A DNA stretch of 64,000 nucleotides from a bacterium (GCA_022774755.1 JALFLK010000013.1:1-64000); one strand, 5' to 3'; positions 36,166 through 46,000 are shown, counted from the stretch's first letter. Notes: generated from the sequence alone by a model not told the origin. Numbers and translations: made by a program.

Positions 36166-37401
36166 TTAACTATAAGCGCTGTTTTCACCGGCAAGTCTGC
36201 CTGTGCTCCAGGCTATCTGCAGGTTAAAACCGCCTGTATATGCGTCAACATCAATAACCTCGCCGGCAAAGTACAATCCTTTGCAAAGCTTGCTTTCCAT
36301 AGTTTTCGGAGAAATCTCCGAAACCGCTACCCCTCCCGAGGTAACTATCGCCTCGTCAATAGGGCGAAAAGACTTTATCTGCACCCTAAAGCCTTTGATT
36401 ATTTCAAGCAATTTGTGCCGTTCTTCCTTTGTAATGGAGTTGCACTTTTTGTCAAAAGAAACTCCCCACCGTTTCAATACAACGGGAATCATTTTTTTCG
36501 GCAGTAATCTTGACATTGAATTCGATATATCCCTGTTTATATTTTCGGAAAAATCTCTTAAAAGCCTTGCATCAAACTGTTCAAAGCCCAGCGCAGGCTT
36601 AAGGTCAATTTCTGCATAATAAGCCGTTTTTTGGGGATCGTCCATATTTGCACCTGCGCTTAGAATCACAGGACCCGACATTCCGAAATGGGTGAAAAGC
36701 ATTTCACCAAAGTCGGAATAAACTGTTTTTTCGGTTTTCTCTTCAACAATTTTCAGAGAAATATTTTTAAGTGAAAGCCCCTGCATTTCCTTACAGCAGG
36801 AGTCCGTGCTTTCCATAGGCACCAGCGACGGCTTAGGCTTTACTATATTGTGACCTGCCTGCTTTGCAAGCCGGTATCCGTCACCCGTAGAGCCTGTAAG
36901 GGGATAGCTTAATCCTCCGCAGCAAACAATCGCCTTGTCGCACATTATCTTTTCGCTTTCGGTCTTAACGCCTTTAACCTGACCGTCTTTTATTATCAAA
37001 GCTTCAGCGAAGCCGTTAATTATCTTTACTCCCCTGTCGGTTACAAATCCGTGCAAAGTATCAACAACATCAAGAGCTCTATCCGATACGGGGAACACTC
37101 TGTTTCCCCTTTCGACCTTGGTTTCCAACCCGTTGCCGTTAAAAAAAACAACAGTATCATAGGGAGAAAAATTATTCAGAGCGCTGTAAAGGAACTTTCC
37201 GTTTGTAGGCACATTTGAAATAAAGGTCTGCACATCGCAGTAATTAGTCAGATTACATCTTCCCTTGCCGGTAATTGCAATCTTTCTGCCGACCTTTTTA
37301 TTCTTTTCAAGAAGTATAACCTCTGCGCCAAGCTCTCCTGCCGTTCCTGCCGCCATAAGTCCCGCCGCTCCTGCGCCGATAACAACAACCTTATTTTTCA
37401 T
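36166..37401 (-). CDS. BaiN/HI0933-type NAD(P)/FAD-dependent oxidoreductase
   Basis: 411 residues. The N-terminal FAD-binding VVIGAGAAGLMAAGTAGE is followed by LLEKNKKVGRKIAITGKGRCN, typical of the HI0933/BaiN family. TSGGVAVSEISPKTMESKL and FAGEVIDVDAYTGGFNLQIAWSTG close the flavin site. Family members reduce steroid or other alpha,beta-unsaturated substrates; this one's substrate is unknown. It overlaps the RpiR gene by 11 bases. Confidence 0.88.
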   Translation of the reverse strand: MKNKVVVIGAGAAGLMAAGTAGELGAEVILLEKNKKVGRKIAITGKGRCNLTNYCDVQTFISNVPTNGKFLYSALNNFSPYDTVVFFNGNGLETKVERGNRVFPVSDRALDVVDTLHGFVTDRGVKIINGFAEALIIKDGQVKGVKTESEKIMCDKAIVCCGGLSYPLTGSTGDGYRLAKQAGHNIVKPKPSLVPMESTDSCCKEMQGLSLKNISLKIVEEKTEKTVYSDFGEMLFTHFGMSGPVILSAGANMDDPQKTAYYAEIDLKPALGFEQFDARLLRDFSENINRDISNSMSRLLPKKMIPVVLKRWGVSFDKKCNSITKEERHKLLEIIKGFRVQIKSFRPIDEAIVTSGGVAVSEISPKTMESKLCKGLYFAGEVIDVDAYTGGFNLQIAWSTGRLAGENSAYS

Positions 37402-38299
37402 CTGTTAATTCTGCTTCCTCATCCCGTATAACGGTGCCGGAATTGTTGGCGTAAATATCCTGACTGTTCCAAACCTCTTCAAGCTGTTTAAAGGTGTCAA
37501 CAACCTCCTGCTTTCTCTGTAAAACCGCCGCAACAACGAGGGCGTTCATAAGGCTCATAGGCGCAACAAGCGAGTCAACAATAGACGCCATATCACTTCT
37601 TGCCAAAAGCACCTGGTCGGCGTTTGATACAAGGGGAGAAATCATACTGTCGGTTACTGCGATTACATCTGCCCCTCTTCCCCTTGCAAAGCGCATTGCG
37701 TCAACAGCCATATTGCTGTATCTGGGGAAGCTGATGCCTATAAACACATCATCCTCCGAAATTCTGAACATCTGTTCATATGTCTGTGTATGGCTTGTTG
37801 TCGTGATTATTCTAACATTATCAAACATAAGCTCAAGGTAATATCCCAAAAAGTGAGCAAGAGACGCCGTTGAGCGCACGCCGAAAATATAAATTCTCTT
37901 AGCCTTAACAATGTGTTCAACTGCGCTGATAAAAGCCTCGTGGTCGGTTTCTTCAATAGTCCGTCTTATTTTGTCGATATCCTGATTCAGAATACTTGTC
38001 AGAACATCCTCTTCGCCGATTCTTGTAGAGGTAACCTCAATTCGCTGAACAGATGTAAGCTTATCCCTAATCATTTCCTGCATAGCCTGCTGAAGCTTGG
38101 GGTAGCCGTCGTAGCCGATTTCCGTAGCAAAGCGCACAACCGTGCTTTCCGAAACTCCAACGGTTTCTCCCAGCTTTGAGGCAGTCATAAAAGCCGCCTT
38201 ATCATAATGCTCAACTATATACAAGGCTATTCTTTTCTGACCTTTTGAAAAGCCGTTCATCTTCATATCAATTCTTGTAAGCAAATGAGTCATTCTCAT
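37391..38299 (-). CDS. MurR/RpiR family transcriptional regulator
   Basis: 302 residues: N-terminal HTH_6 domain (GFSKGQKRIALYIVEHYDKA ... VSESTVVRFATEIGYDGYP) and a C-terminal SIS sugar-phosphate-binding domain (RIYIFGVRSTASLAHFLGYY, IGISFPRYSNMAVDA). It controls sugar or amino-sugar metabolism in most members. It is encoded just upstream of the BaiN gene, to which it may be linked, though no sugar genes are near. Confidence 0.9.
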   Translation of the reverse strand: MRMTHLLTRIDMKMNGFSKGQKRIALYIVEHYDKAAFMTASKLGETVGVSESTVVRFATEIGYDGYPKLQQAMQEMIRDKLTSVQRIEVTSTRIGEEDVLTSILNQDIDKIRRTIEETDHEAFISAVEHIVKAKRIYIFGVRSTASLAHFLGYYLELMFDNVRIITTTSHTQTYEQMFRISEDDVFIGISFPRYSNMAVDAMRFARGRGADVIAVTDSMISPLVSNADQVLLARSDMASIVDSLVAPMSLMNALVVAAVLQRKQEVVDTFKQLEEVWNSQDIYANNSGTVIRDEEAELTDEK

Positions 38300-38439
38300 A
38301 AACCGTCCTCTTGCAAAATTTATTTAATTCTATCATATTTATGAGAAAAATTCAATAATAACTTGATTTCAAAAGGATTTTTTGCAGGTATTTTTTTATA
38401 AACTGCAAAATTTCTAAATTCCGACCCCTTATGAACACG

Positions 38440-38475
38440 GTTTTATTGCAAAATATTTCAATTTATGATAAAATT
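38440..38475 (+). promoter_or_regulatory. hisH-hisF promoter
   Basis: TTGCAA and TAAAAT separated by 17 bases, upstream of the AAAGGGAAG ribosome-binding site of hisH. Position is approximate to a few bases. Confidence 0.5.
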
Positions 38476-38507
38476 TAAAAACCAAGGCAACAGAAAGGGA
38501 AGATTGT

Positions 38508-39152
38508 ATGATAGCTGTAATTGATTACGGCGCAGGAAATATTCAAAGCGTATGCAAGGCTCTGCAATATATTAACTGCGATGTAACCGTAACAAGTAAT
38601 CCCGATGAAATTATGAAAGCTGACGGTGCCGTTCTTCCGGGTGTGGGCTCTTTCGGAGATACAATGAACACAATGACAAACTTCGGCATAAAGGACACCG
38701 TTATTGAATACACAAAAACAGGCAAGCCGTTTCTGGGAATTTGCCTGGGACTTCAGCTTTTGTTCGGCGAAAGTCAGGAAAGTCCCGGTGTAAAGGGGCT
38801 TTCGCTTCTTGAGGGTAGTATTAAAAAAATACCAAACAACGGCGGAACTCTTAAAATTCCCCATATAGGTTGGAATAATCTTAACATAAAAAACGGCGGC
38901 GGACTTTTTAAGGGCATAAACGGCAGTCCTTACGTTTACTTTGTTCATTCATTCTATTTGGACGCCGGCGATAAGAGCATAGTCACCTCTCAAACCGAGT
39001 ACGGCGCAGTAATTGACGCAAGCGTTCAAAAAGGCAACATTTACGCAACGCAGTTCCACCCGGAAAAAAGCGGAGAAACAGGGCTTAAAATGCTTTCAAA
39101 TTTTGCTGATATTGTAAACAAACACAGAAAGGCAGAAAACTATGTACGCTAA
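38508..39152 (+). CDS. hisH: Imidazole glycerol phosphate synthase glutaminase subunit
   Basis: 214 residues. Class I glutamine amidotransferase supplying ammonia to HisF. The nucleophile is C79 in [11 protein letters not shown], with the oxyanion strand PGVGSFGD; His and Glu are in TQFHPEKSG. It overlaps hisF by 11 bases. Confidence 0.97.
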   Translation: MIAVIDYGAGNIQSVCKALQYINCDVTVTSNPDEIMKADGAVLPGVGSFGDTMNTMTNFGIKDTVIEYTKTGKPFLGICLGLQLLFGESQESPGVKGLSLLEGSIKKIPNNGGTLKIPHIGWNNLNIKNGGGLFKGINGSPYVYFVHSFYLDAGDKSIVTSQTEYGAVIDASVQKGNIYATQFHPEKSGETGLKMLSNFADIVNKHRKAENYVR

Positions 39153-39900
39153 AAGAATCATCCCCTGTCTTGATGTAAAAAACGGCAGGGTTGTAAAAGG
39201 AATGAGCTTTGTAAATCTGGTTGATGCAGGCGACCCTGTGGAATCGGCTATACAGTACGATAAACAGGGAGCAGACGAGCTTGTGTTTTTGGATATTACA
39301 GCATCCTCCGACGCAAGGAACATTATGATAAATATGGTGGAAAAGGTTGCAAATTCAATCTTTATCCCCTTTACCGTAGGCGGAGGAATCCGAAGTGTTG
39401 ACGACTTTAACGCTATTCTCAGAGCAGGCGCAGATAAGGTGTCGGTTAATTCAGCCGCAATTAAATATCCCGACTTAATAAACGAAGCCGCCTACAAATT
39501 CGGCAATCAATGCGTTGTGTCGGCTATTGACGCAAAGCGCAAAGAAGACGGAAATTGGGAGGTTTATATAAACGGAGGAAGAATCCCAACAGGTCTTGAC
39601 GCAGTTAAGTGGGCTTGCGAGTGTGAAAAGCGAGGAGCAGGAGAAATTCTGCTGACAAGTATGGACGAGGACGGTCAAAAAAGAGGATACGACCTTGAGC
39701 TTACAAAAGCTGTTTCAGAAAGCGTTTCAATTCCCGTTATCGCCAGCGGCGGCGCAGGAGCTCTCGAACATTTTTACGACGCTTTTACAAAAGGAAAAGC
39801 CGATGCAGTGCTGGCGGCTTCTCTGTTTCATTTCGGAGAAATCCCTATTCCGAAATTAAAGGAATATCTTAATTCCAAGGGGATACCCGTAAGATTATAA
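39142..39900 (+). CDS. hisF: Imidazole glycerol phosphate synthase cyclase subunit
   Basis: 252 residues. Converts PRFAR plus ammonia to IGP and AICAR in histidine synthesis. The catalytic Asp in [14 protein letters not shown] and the second Asp in SAIDAKRK are present, along with the phosphate-binding GGGIRS and [10 protein letters not shown] loops. No other his gene is in the window, so the rest of the pathway must be elsewhere. A terminator follows. Confidence 0.97.
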   Translation: MYAKRIIPCLDVKNGRVVKGMSFVNLVDAGDPVESAIQYDKQGADELVFLDITASSDARNIMINMVEKVANSIFIPFTVGGGIRSVDDFNAILRAGADKVSVNSAAIKYPDLINEAAYKFGNQCVVSAIDAKRKEDGNWEVYINGGRIPTGLDAVKWACECEKRGAGEILLTSMDEDGQKRGYDLELTKAVSESVSIPVIASGGAGALEHFYDAFTKGKADAVLAASLFHFGEIPIPKLKEYLNSKGIPVRL

Positions 39901-39931
39901 CTGTATCACCTTTTTTATAACATTACTGATT

Positions 39932-39963
39932 TACGGCGTAATTTTCGGTTACGCCGTATTTTT
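39932..39963 (+). terminator. Terminator after hisF
   Basis: TACGGCGTAA / TTACGCCGTA stem followed by TTTTTATT. Confidence 0.85.
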
Positions 39964-40024
39964 ATTATAAAGAATGTCAAATCAAATGTCATTTTTAAGA
40001 AATGCTGAAATTGCGGAATAAGAA

Positions 40025-40054
40025 AAAGAGCCGGCTAATAAAAATCGGCTCTTT
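40025..40054 (-). terminator. Terminator after the PHP phosphatase gene
   Basis: AAAGAGCCG / CGGCTCTTT stem; on the minus strand it is followed by TTTCTT. It lies about 55 bases past the stop at 40108. Confidence 0.75.
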
Positions 40055-40107
40055 TATGTAAATTATTCTTGTTACTGATAATATCCTGCAAAAACAAAAG
40101 TATAAAA

Positions 40108-40824
40108 TTATAATGCGGAAGAAAAAATTTCTTCGGCGGTTTTCTGCATTTGCACAAGCCTTTCTTCTCCGCATTTTTTGCGGATAAATCCACACGCTTG
40201 CAGGTACAAATCGGGATTGCCCCTATTCAGCGAATGAGCGTCCGTTCCCAAAATATGAATCAAGCCCCTGTCGATAAGCTTAAGAATCCTGTTGCGTCTG
40301 AAGAATTTTTCAAAGGACGACACATTAGTCTGAATAATCACGCCCATATCGGTCAACTCCTCCAAAGTGCCTTCATCCTCAAACACGTTTGGATAACGCT
40401 CAATATGAGGGATAATCGGCGTGATTCCATAGTTATCCCTTATCTTCAAAAGCTTGTCAAGAGATTTCCCCGTAAAGCTTGAATTATATGGGAACTCCGT
40501 GAGCATATACCTTGATTTACCGTAACAAGCCCTTGAAATATCCGAGTTGTTAAACAGATATTTACTTACGTAAACCTCTGCGCCCAAACAAACCGTGACG
40601 CCTTCTGGCAAGCGGGGTTTTAGCTTTTCAAAGGCTTCGTCCCTGGCGTCAGCAAAATCCTCAAGGCTTATTTCGTTTGAGTAATAATGAGGCGTAAGGC
40701 AAATATTTTTTACACCGTTTTTAAGATGTATATTTATAAGCTCCAGCGACTGCTCAACAGTTTTACAGCCGTCGTCAACCCCGGGCAATATGTGAGAGTG
40801 CATATCAAAATAGTTCATTGTCAT
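40108..40824 (-). CDS. CpsB/YwqE-type tyrosine-protein phosphatase (PHP domain)
   Basis: 238 residues. The PHP motifs are FDMHSHILPGVDDG near the N-terminus, NICLTPHYY, IIPHIERYP and ILGTDAHSL, giving the three-metal site of CpsB/YwqE manganese-dependent phosphatases. These dephosphorylate BY-kinases controlling capsule export. No kinase or capsule gene is adjacent; leuB lies immediately upstream on the same strand. Confidence 0.88.
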   Translation of the reverse strand: MTMNYFDMHSHILPGVDDGCKTVEQSLELINIHLKNGVKNICLTPHYYSNEISLEDFADARDEAFEKLKPRLPEGVTVCLGAEVYVSKYLFNNSDISRACYGKSRYMLTEFPYNSSFTGKSLDKLLKIRDNYGITPIIPHIERYPNVFEDEGTLEELTDMGVIIQTNVSSFEKFFRRNRILKLIDRGLIHILGTDAHSLNRGNPDLYLQACGFIRKKCGEERLVQMQKTAEEIFSSAL

Positions 40825-40847
40825 TTACCGCAAATTTATGTTCCGAA

Positions 40848-41918
40848 TCAAAGGGCGGCGCAGACTAAGTCGCCCATTTCTTCGCATGTAACCTTCTTTG
40901 TTCCCTCTTCGTAAATATCGGGAGTTCTGTATTCTTTCAAAACCTTATTAACTGCTTTTTCAATGGCCTCGGCAGCCTCGGGACGGTCAAGGGAATATTT
41001 GAGCATCATTCCGGCAGAAAGTATAGTAGCCAGAGGATTTGCGATTCCTTTGCCTGCAATATCGGGAGCAGAGCCGTGAATAGGCTCGTACAGTCCGCTC
41101 TTGCCCTCAGAAAGAGAAGCAGAAGCAAGCATACCGATAGAACCGCTTATCATTGAAGCCTCATCGGACAAAATATCGCCGAAGATATTGGAAGTTACAA
41201 TAACGTCAAACTGCTTTGGGTTAATAACAAGCTGCATAGCGCAGTTATCAACATAAAGATGATTCAGCTCAACCTCAGGATATTCCTTAGAAATTCTGAT
41301 AACGGTTTCTCTCCACAGCCTTGAAGACTCAAGAACATTTGCCTTGTCAACGCTTGTCAGCTTCTTATTGCGCTTCATAGCTAAGTCAAAGGCAACTCTT
41401 ACAATACGCTCAATTTCAGGCACTGTATACATTTCCGTATCGTATGCGGCAGGCTGTCCGTTTACCTCTTTTCTTCCCTTTTCTCCGAAATAAATTCCGC
41501 CTGTCAGCTCTCTGACAATCATAATGTCAAGAGCGCCGTTGATGATTTCATCCTTAACGGGAGAAGCCTCTTTTAACGGCTCAAAAATAACCGCAGGACG
41601 CAGATTTGCAAAAAGTCCCAAAGCTCCTCTTATGCCCAGAAGTCCTGCCTCGGGGCGATTGTTTCCGGGCTGATTATCCCACTTAGGGCCGCCTACTGCA
41701 CCCAAAAGTACGCTGTCGGCATTTTTGCATTTTTCCACGGTTTCATCGGGAAGAGGAACTCCCGTTGCATCAATAGCACAGCCGCCTAAAAGTGCCTCGT
41801 CATATTCAATGGAAAAGCCGAATTTTTCTCCGGCTTTATCCAATACCTTAACCGCCTGATTTACAATCTCAGGTCCGATTCCGTCGCCTTTAAGCAAAAC
41901 TATCTTATAATCTGCCAT
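40848..41918 (-). CDS. leuB: 3-isopropylmalate dehydrogenase
   Basis: 356 residues from the ATG at 41918 (AGGAG well placed); the longer frame from 41948 lacks a site. Leucine synthesis: oxidises 3-isopropylmalate with [20 protein letters not shown] opens the protein, [15 protein letters not shown] is the substrate loop, and [20 protein letters not shown] and [18 protein letters not shown] are present. No leuA/C/D is nearby. Confidence 0.96.
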   Translation of the reverse strand: MADYKIVLLKGDGIGPEIVNQAVKVLDKAGEKFGFSIEYDEALLGGCAIDATGVPLPDETVEKCKNADSVLLGAVGGPKWDNQPGNNRPEAGLLGIRGALGLFANLRPAVIFEPLKEASPVKDEIINGALDIMIVRELTGGIYFGEKGRKEVNGQPAAYDTEMYTVPEIERIVRVAFDLAMKRNKKLTSVDKANVLESSRLWRETVIRISKEYPEVELNHLYVDNCAMQLVINPKQFDVIVTSNIFGDILSDEASMISGSIGMLASASLSEGKSGLYEPIHGSAPDIAGKGIANPLATILSAGMMLKYSLDRPEAAEAIEKAVNKVLKEYRTPDIYEEGTKKVTCEEMGDLVCAAL

Positions 41919-42037
41919 AACAATTCTCCTTTGTGATTTACTATACAAGTTTTTATACTATCATTTTCTATCATATTATTACATAATAAATTCCGAAAGA
42001 TTGTAAACAACGCTACAATCTAATAAATTAAGATACA

Positions 42038-42661
42038 TTATTCCTCAATTTCTTCGGGGATTTTTTTATAAACCTCTGCAACCTTATCTCTCTGCCACAG
42101 CAAAGGCGTAATCCTTACGGAATATCCAAAGCCGTTGTCCATAACCCAGTCAAAGGGCTTTGCCTGGGGCAGTCCGTAAACAGCAAGCAAGGTCATAATA
42201 ACACCGCCGTGGGTAATAATAACGCTTTCGGTGGTGCCTGTTTTCATCAAGCCCTCAACAATGCTCTCAAACATTCTGCATATGCGCCTTGTAAAGTCGT
42301 CATTGCTTTCTCCCCTGGGAGGTTTAACCTCCGGCGAGCCGGAAAGCCACTTTTCAAAAACCTCATCGCCTTTTAATTCTTCCGCAGTCTTGCCCTCCCA
42401 TTCCCCGAAATTACATTCTGAAAGCCGGTCGATAATCAATGGCTTTTGCTGAGGATACAGAATACGGCAGGTTTCAATACATCTTTTAAGAGGGCTTGTA
42501 AACACCGCCATTGTACCGGGATACTTGTAGGTTTTATCCAGAATTTCAAGCTCCTTTTTGCCGTCCTCGCTAAGGGGAACATCGGTTGTGCCTATGTATT
42601 TTCCGCTTAATGTTTCGCTGATTTTGCCGTGACGGATAAAATGAATAACATAAGATTTCAT
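42038..42661 (-). CDS. Histidine phosphatase family protein (phosphoglycerate mutase-like)
   Basis: 207 residues. The RHG motif is HFIRHGKISETLSGKYIGTT near the N-terminus; FTSPLKRCIETC, CNFGEWEGKT and VIITHGGVIM complete the catalytic set. The combination resembles CobC alpha-ribazole phosphatase, but no cobalamin gene is near, so a general phosphatase role is safer. Confidence 0.85.
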   Translation of the reverse strand: MKSYVIHFIRHGKISETLSGKYIGTTDVPLSEDGKKELEILDKTYKYPGTMAVFTSPLKRCIETCRILYPQQKPLIIDRLSECNFGEWEGKTAEELKGDEVFEKWLSGSPEVKPPRGESNDDFTRRICRMFESIVEGLMKTGTTESVIITHGGVIMTLLAVYGLPQAKPFDWVMDNGFGYSVRITPLLWQRDKVAEVYKKIPEEIEE

Positions 42662-42744
42662 TTAAAAACTCCTTAACAAATCTTTACAAATTTATATAAA
42701 TAAAGTAAAATTAAAGTATCCGAATTTTTGAGAGAGGTTAAAGT

Positions 42745-43416
42745 ATGAACAGGGATTTTCCGAGAATTATTACATTGCTGAGAAAGGAACGGGGACTGAG
42801 CCAGCGCCGTGCATCTGACGAGCTTGGCATTTCTCAGGCTTTGCTGTCTCACTACGAAAAAGGCATCAGAGAATGTGGTCTTGATTTTCTTGTAAAAATT
42901 GCAGACTACTACAATGTTTCCTGCGATTATCTCCTTGGCAGAACTCCCCAGCGCAACGGTGCAACCATCAGCGTTGACGATATTCCCCAGCACAGCGAAG
43001 ATAACGACTCGGACAGCGCAAAAACAGATATGCTTTCGTCCCTGAACAAAAAGCTGATAATAAACACAACATCGGTTATTTTTGACGCCGTTACTCAAAT
43101 GTCCAGCAAAAAGCTGACAAACTCCGTATCAGGCTACCTTATGGGGGCAAACTATACCGTTTTCAGAAAGCTCTATTCCTCCAACGACAGCAACCCTAAG
43201 GGAATGTTTTCAATACCCGATAACGCCTGCAGCGGTTACTGCGACGCATTTATGGAAATAAGCAAAACAAAAATCGACCTTAATCTTGCAGGCAAAAAGG
43301 GCAAAAAATCACTTAATATGTCGCCTGAATCAATACGCAGCGACTTCCCGTCAGAGGCAAGCTCACTTTTCAGCCTTATTCAAAACACGGAAAAAAGCAT
43401 TAAGGGCATAGGCTGA
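42745..43416 (+). CDS. XRE-family HTH regulator
   Basis: 223 residues. Residues ~7-65 form a Cro/C1-type HTH (LRKERGLSQRRASDELGISQ then ALLSHYEKGIRECG, ending YYNVSCDYLLGRT). The rest, about 140 residues, shows no known sensor domain and contains a Lys-rich helix. It is expressed alone and faces away from the histidine phosphatase gene; its target is unknown. Confidence 0.85.
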   Translation: MNRDFPRIITLLRKERGLSQRRASDELGISQALLSHYEKGIRECGLDFLVKIADYYNVSCDYLLGRTPQRNGATISVDDIPQHSEDNDSDSAKTDMLSSLNKKLIINTTSVIFDAVTQMSSKKLTNSVSGYLMGANYTVFRKLYSSNDSNPKGMFSIPDNACSGYCDAFMEISKTKIDLNLAGKKGKKSLNMSPESIRSDFPSEASSLFSLIQNTEKSIKGIG

Positions 43417-43471
43417 CAACGCTGAAAACAGACAGAATACACAAAATAATCGGTAAGCCTGCGTTAGGCAA

Positions 43472-43951
43472 TCATCTCGGCAAGTCCATTTTATGATTAT
43501 TTTCAAAATCAAGCAGATATTTCTTTATCTCTGTTCCCACAGCATATCCCGTAAGGCTTCCGCTTGCACCTATTACCCTGTGACAGGGAATAATTATTAA
43601 AACAGGATTTTTTCCGCAGGCATTTCCAACAGCCCGGCAGGCACCGGGCTTGCCCATAGACTCAGAAATGTCTTTGTAGGAAACGGTCTTGCCGTAACCA
43701 ATTCTTTGAATTTTTCTCCATACATCTTGCTGAAAAGCAGTTCCGCAGGGCTTCACAGGAATCGTAAAACGCTTTCTTTCTCCCCTAAAATATTCATCAA
43801 GCTGAGCACAGGCTTTTTCAGCCAAAGGGGACGGCTCAGCGGAACATTCTATGTCGGACAGAAAAACAGCCGTAACGGCAGTTCCGTCGTCCTGAATACA
43901 CATTTTGCCCACAGGCGAATTATAAGTAAAACAATTCATAAAACTATTCAT
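43472..43951 (-). CDS. ogt: Methylated-DNA--protein-cysteine S-methyltransferase
   Basis: 159 residues. Repairs O6-alkylguanine by suicide transfer to Cys. The active site is IIPCHRVIG (C122) preceded by the HTH-like CRAVGNACGKNP and FQQDVWRKIQRIGYGKTVSY. A shorter start at the internal Met (MNCFTYNS, residue 5) is possible. Confidence 0.95.
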   Translation of the reverse strand: MNSFMNCFTYNSPVGKMCIQDDGTAVTAVFLSDIECSAEPSPLAEKACAQLDEYFRGERKRFTIPVKPCGTAFQQDVWRKIQRIGYGKTVSYKDISESMGKPGACRAVGNACGKNPVLIIIPCHRVIGASGSLTGYAVGTEIKKYLLDFENNHKMDLPR

Positions 43952-43988
43952 AAATCACTGACATTTCAAAACAACTAATATCACAAAC

Positions 43989-44016
43989 AAAGGTGGGATT
44001 TCTCCCACCTTTTTTA
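43989..44016 (-). terminator. Terminator between the pseudokinase gene and ogt
   Basis: AAAGGTGGGA / TCCCACCTTT stem with TTTTTT on the plus strand and, on the minus strand, a T-containing tail; it could end transcripts of either direction. Confidence 0.7.
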
Positions 44017-44022
44017 ATACAC

Positions 44023-45660
44023 TCAGTTTGATGTAACCGAACTAACCTTGCTTGAAGAGGCGTCGTCGTTTGTTTCAACGCCTTTGCTTACGATAATCTT
44101 AACCTCGGCTCCGTCTTCGAGCTGGTCACCGGGCTTATAATCCTTATATGCAATTACCCTGTCCTTGGCAAATTCGTTGCTGTACTGATAATCGGCATTT
44201 ACCACAAAGCCTAAAGCACCTAAAGATTCCGCAACCGTATCAATGTTTTTGTCCTCAACCTGAGGCAATTTCCGCATCTGACTGCCCTTGCTGACCGTCA
44301 GGGTTACTGCAACCTCAACGCCCTCGTTTACAGGCGAACCTGCCGGCGGAAACTGCTTCATAACCTGTCCCTCAGGATACTGGTCGCTGTACTCGTCCTC
44401 AAAAGCACGGTAAAACTTTACGTTTGTATCAGAAGCTTGGTCAATATCATTGTAAACCTTACCCACATAATCGGGAACGGTAGGACCCGTCCACTCCTGA
44501 TTCTCGGTAGTTTCCTGGTTTGACATATCGCCGTTAAAAAGCGAAGCAAAGGGATTCTGAAGGAATATCAAAATTCCGACAACTCCCAAAACAACAGCCG
44601 TTATTGCGGCGGAAAGAACTCCTATTGAAAAATGGGACATTCCCTTTTTTTCGTCATCTTTAATTTTATTCAGACTTGCCGTTCTTGAAATTTCCTCCTG
44701 AATTGCCTGAACAGTAGGCGCAAGAGAAAGCTGTGAACGCAAATCGTCAAAATCGGTTATACGGTTTTCCCTCTTAACCTGCAAACCGTTTGCAAGGGCT
44801 GTAACAACATGGGGAGGCAGACGCTTAACCGTATTTGTGCTCATTAAAAGTCTGCTGTCCTTAAGCCTTTCCTGGGCATTGTTGGGCAGATGACCTGTAA
44901 GCGCATAAAAAAGCGTAGCGCAAAAGCCGTATATATCTGTAATATTATCAAGAGGAAAATTATCAAGGTACTGTTCGGGAGCGGCGCATCCGCCGAAAAG
45001 CTGAGATTTAAGCTCCGTGCCTCTTTTCCTCTCGTTCTGTGTGGCAAATCCTGTAATTTTTATCTTACCTGCGGCTGTAACATACATATTCCTGGGCGAA
45101 AGAGCATAGTGACCTATTCCCTTTTTATGCATAGCCTCAAGTGCAGAAATAACAGGCATAAACAGAGGACGGGCAATATCCCAATCCAAATGTCCGTTAC
45201 TGCGCTTTACATATTCCTCAAAAGGAATCAAGTCCTCGTTTTCTTCAATAACATATGCGGTGTTATTCTCCGTAAACACATCGTGAATTTTTAAAAGAGC
45301 CGACAAATCTTTCATCTGAGAAAGAGTGGAATAGTAAGAGATAAACTGTTTTTTCAGTTTATTGTAAACAGTTTCGTTTTCAAAAGACACCTTGACTTCT
45401 TTTTCGTTATATTGCCTGTCAAACAAACCTATAGGCAAAAACTCACAGACAATCACAATCTCTCCGGTGTGCTTATCAAAGCCCAGATAGCGAGTGCTTT
45501 CTCCGTTGTTATCTATACCTGTTCCTACTATATATCTGTTATTTAAAACCGTCCTGTAAGGCAAAAAAGGTGCTGACTGAGTTTTAGTATTGTCAAATCC
45601 GCAGTTAGGGCAAACCTGATTACTGCCGATTTCCTGCATACAGCCCATACACAATGACAT
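44023..45660 (-). CDS. Zinc-ribbon PASTA pseudokinase (Ser/Thr kinase-like, catalytic residues lost)
   Basis: 545 residues, ATG 45660 (GGAG eight bases upstream; the longer GTG at 45669 is less likely). Four Cys (C4, C7, C17, C20) form an N-terminal zinc ribbon. A kinase-like domain spans ~residues 35-310, followed by a membrane helix (~345-367) and two PASTA domains (VPDYVGKVYNDIDQ and KLPQVEDKNIDTVAE). Relatives in Clostridia have HRDISPDN; here it reads HYALSPRN, so the catalytic Asp is Ala; the DFG is GFA; and the VAIK lysine is Cys (IVIVCEFL). It should bind wall fragments through PASTA but not phosphorylate. Probably a scaffold or signal receiver, perhaps of the PrkC pathway. Confidence 0.85.
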   Translation of the reverse strand: MSLCMGCMQEIGSNQVCPNCGFDNTKTQSAPFLPYRTVLNNRYIVGTGIDNNGESTRYLGFDKHTGEIVIVCEFLPIGLFDRQYNEKEVKVSFENETVYNKLKKQFISYYSTLSQMKDLSALLKIHDVFTENNTAYVIEENEDLIPFEEYVKRSNGHLDWDIARPLFMPVISALEAMHKKGIGHYALSPRNMYVTAAGKIKITGFATQNERKRGTELKSQLFGGCAAPEQYLDNFPLDNITDIYGFCATLFYALTGHLPNNAQERLKDSRLLMSTNTVKRLPPHVVTALANGLQVKRENRITDFDDLRSQLSLAPTVQAIQEEISRTASLNKIKDDEKKGMSHFSIGVLSAAITAVVLGVVGILIFLQNPFASLFNGDMSNQETTENQEWTGPTVPDYVGKVYNDIDQASDTNVKFYRAFEDEYSDQYPEGQVMKQFPPAGSPVNEGVEVAVTLTVSKGSQMRKLPQVEDKNIDTVAESLGALGFVVNADYQYSNEFAKDRVIAYKDYKPGDQLEDGAEVKIIVSKGVETNDDASSSKVSSVTSN

Positions 45661-45869
45661 ACATTTCACTCCAAACTAATCAAATTGCATCAAAAAAAAT
45701 CCGATAAGATTATTCTACCATAAAAGAATTATATAAATCAAGAATACAAGTTATCAATATTATTACAGTTTTGTTATTCTCTGTAATACCAATACTCCGT
45801 AATTTTATTTATCGTTAATTATATCATACATACGCACCATTGTAAATATTTTTTGCCTGACACTTTTGA

Positions 45870-46000
45870 ATAATTACCAAGCAATTTCGTATAATACAAA
45901 GCCGAGTACCTCGACACGCAATCCGAGCAGGCAGATTGATTTTGCAAAACACTATGTTGCCCGACTGTTAAAAGCAGTTTCCAATAAAGTAAAAAAGCCG
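45870..46000 (+). ncRNA. Structured repeat / candidate small RNA, copy A
   Basis: The 374-base gap between the pseudokinase and ybaK genes holds this element. After TTGAAT-N18-TATAAT (ending about 45896) comes ACAAAGCCGAGTACCTCGAC, a small hairpin, then GCAATCCGAGCAGGCAG, TTTTGCAAAACA and a GCCCG segment. All of these recur in the same order at 52081-52165. The region after it (about 45996-46030) has a GCCGGGGC/GCCTCGGC stem that could end transcription. The similarity of two intergenic copies, each behind a TATAAT, suggests a small RNA family. It was not recognised as a known one. Confidence 0.45.
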
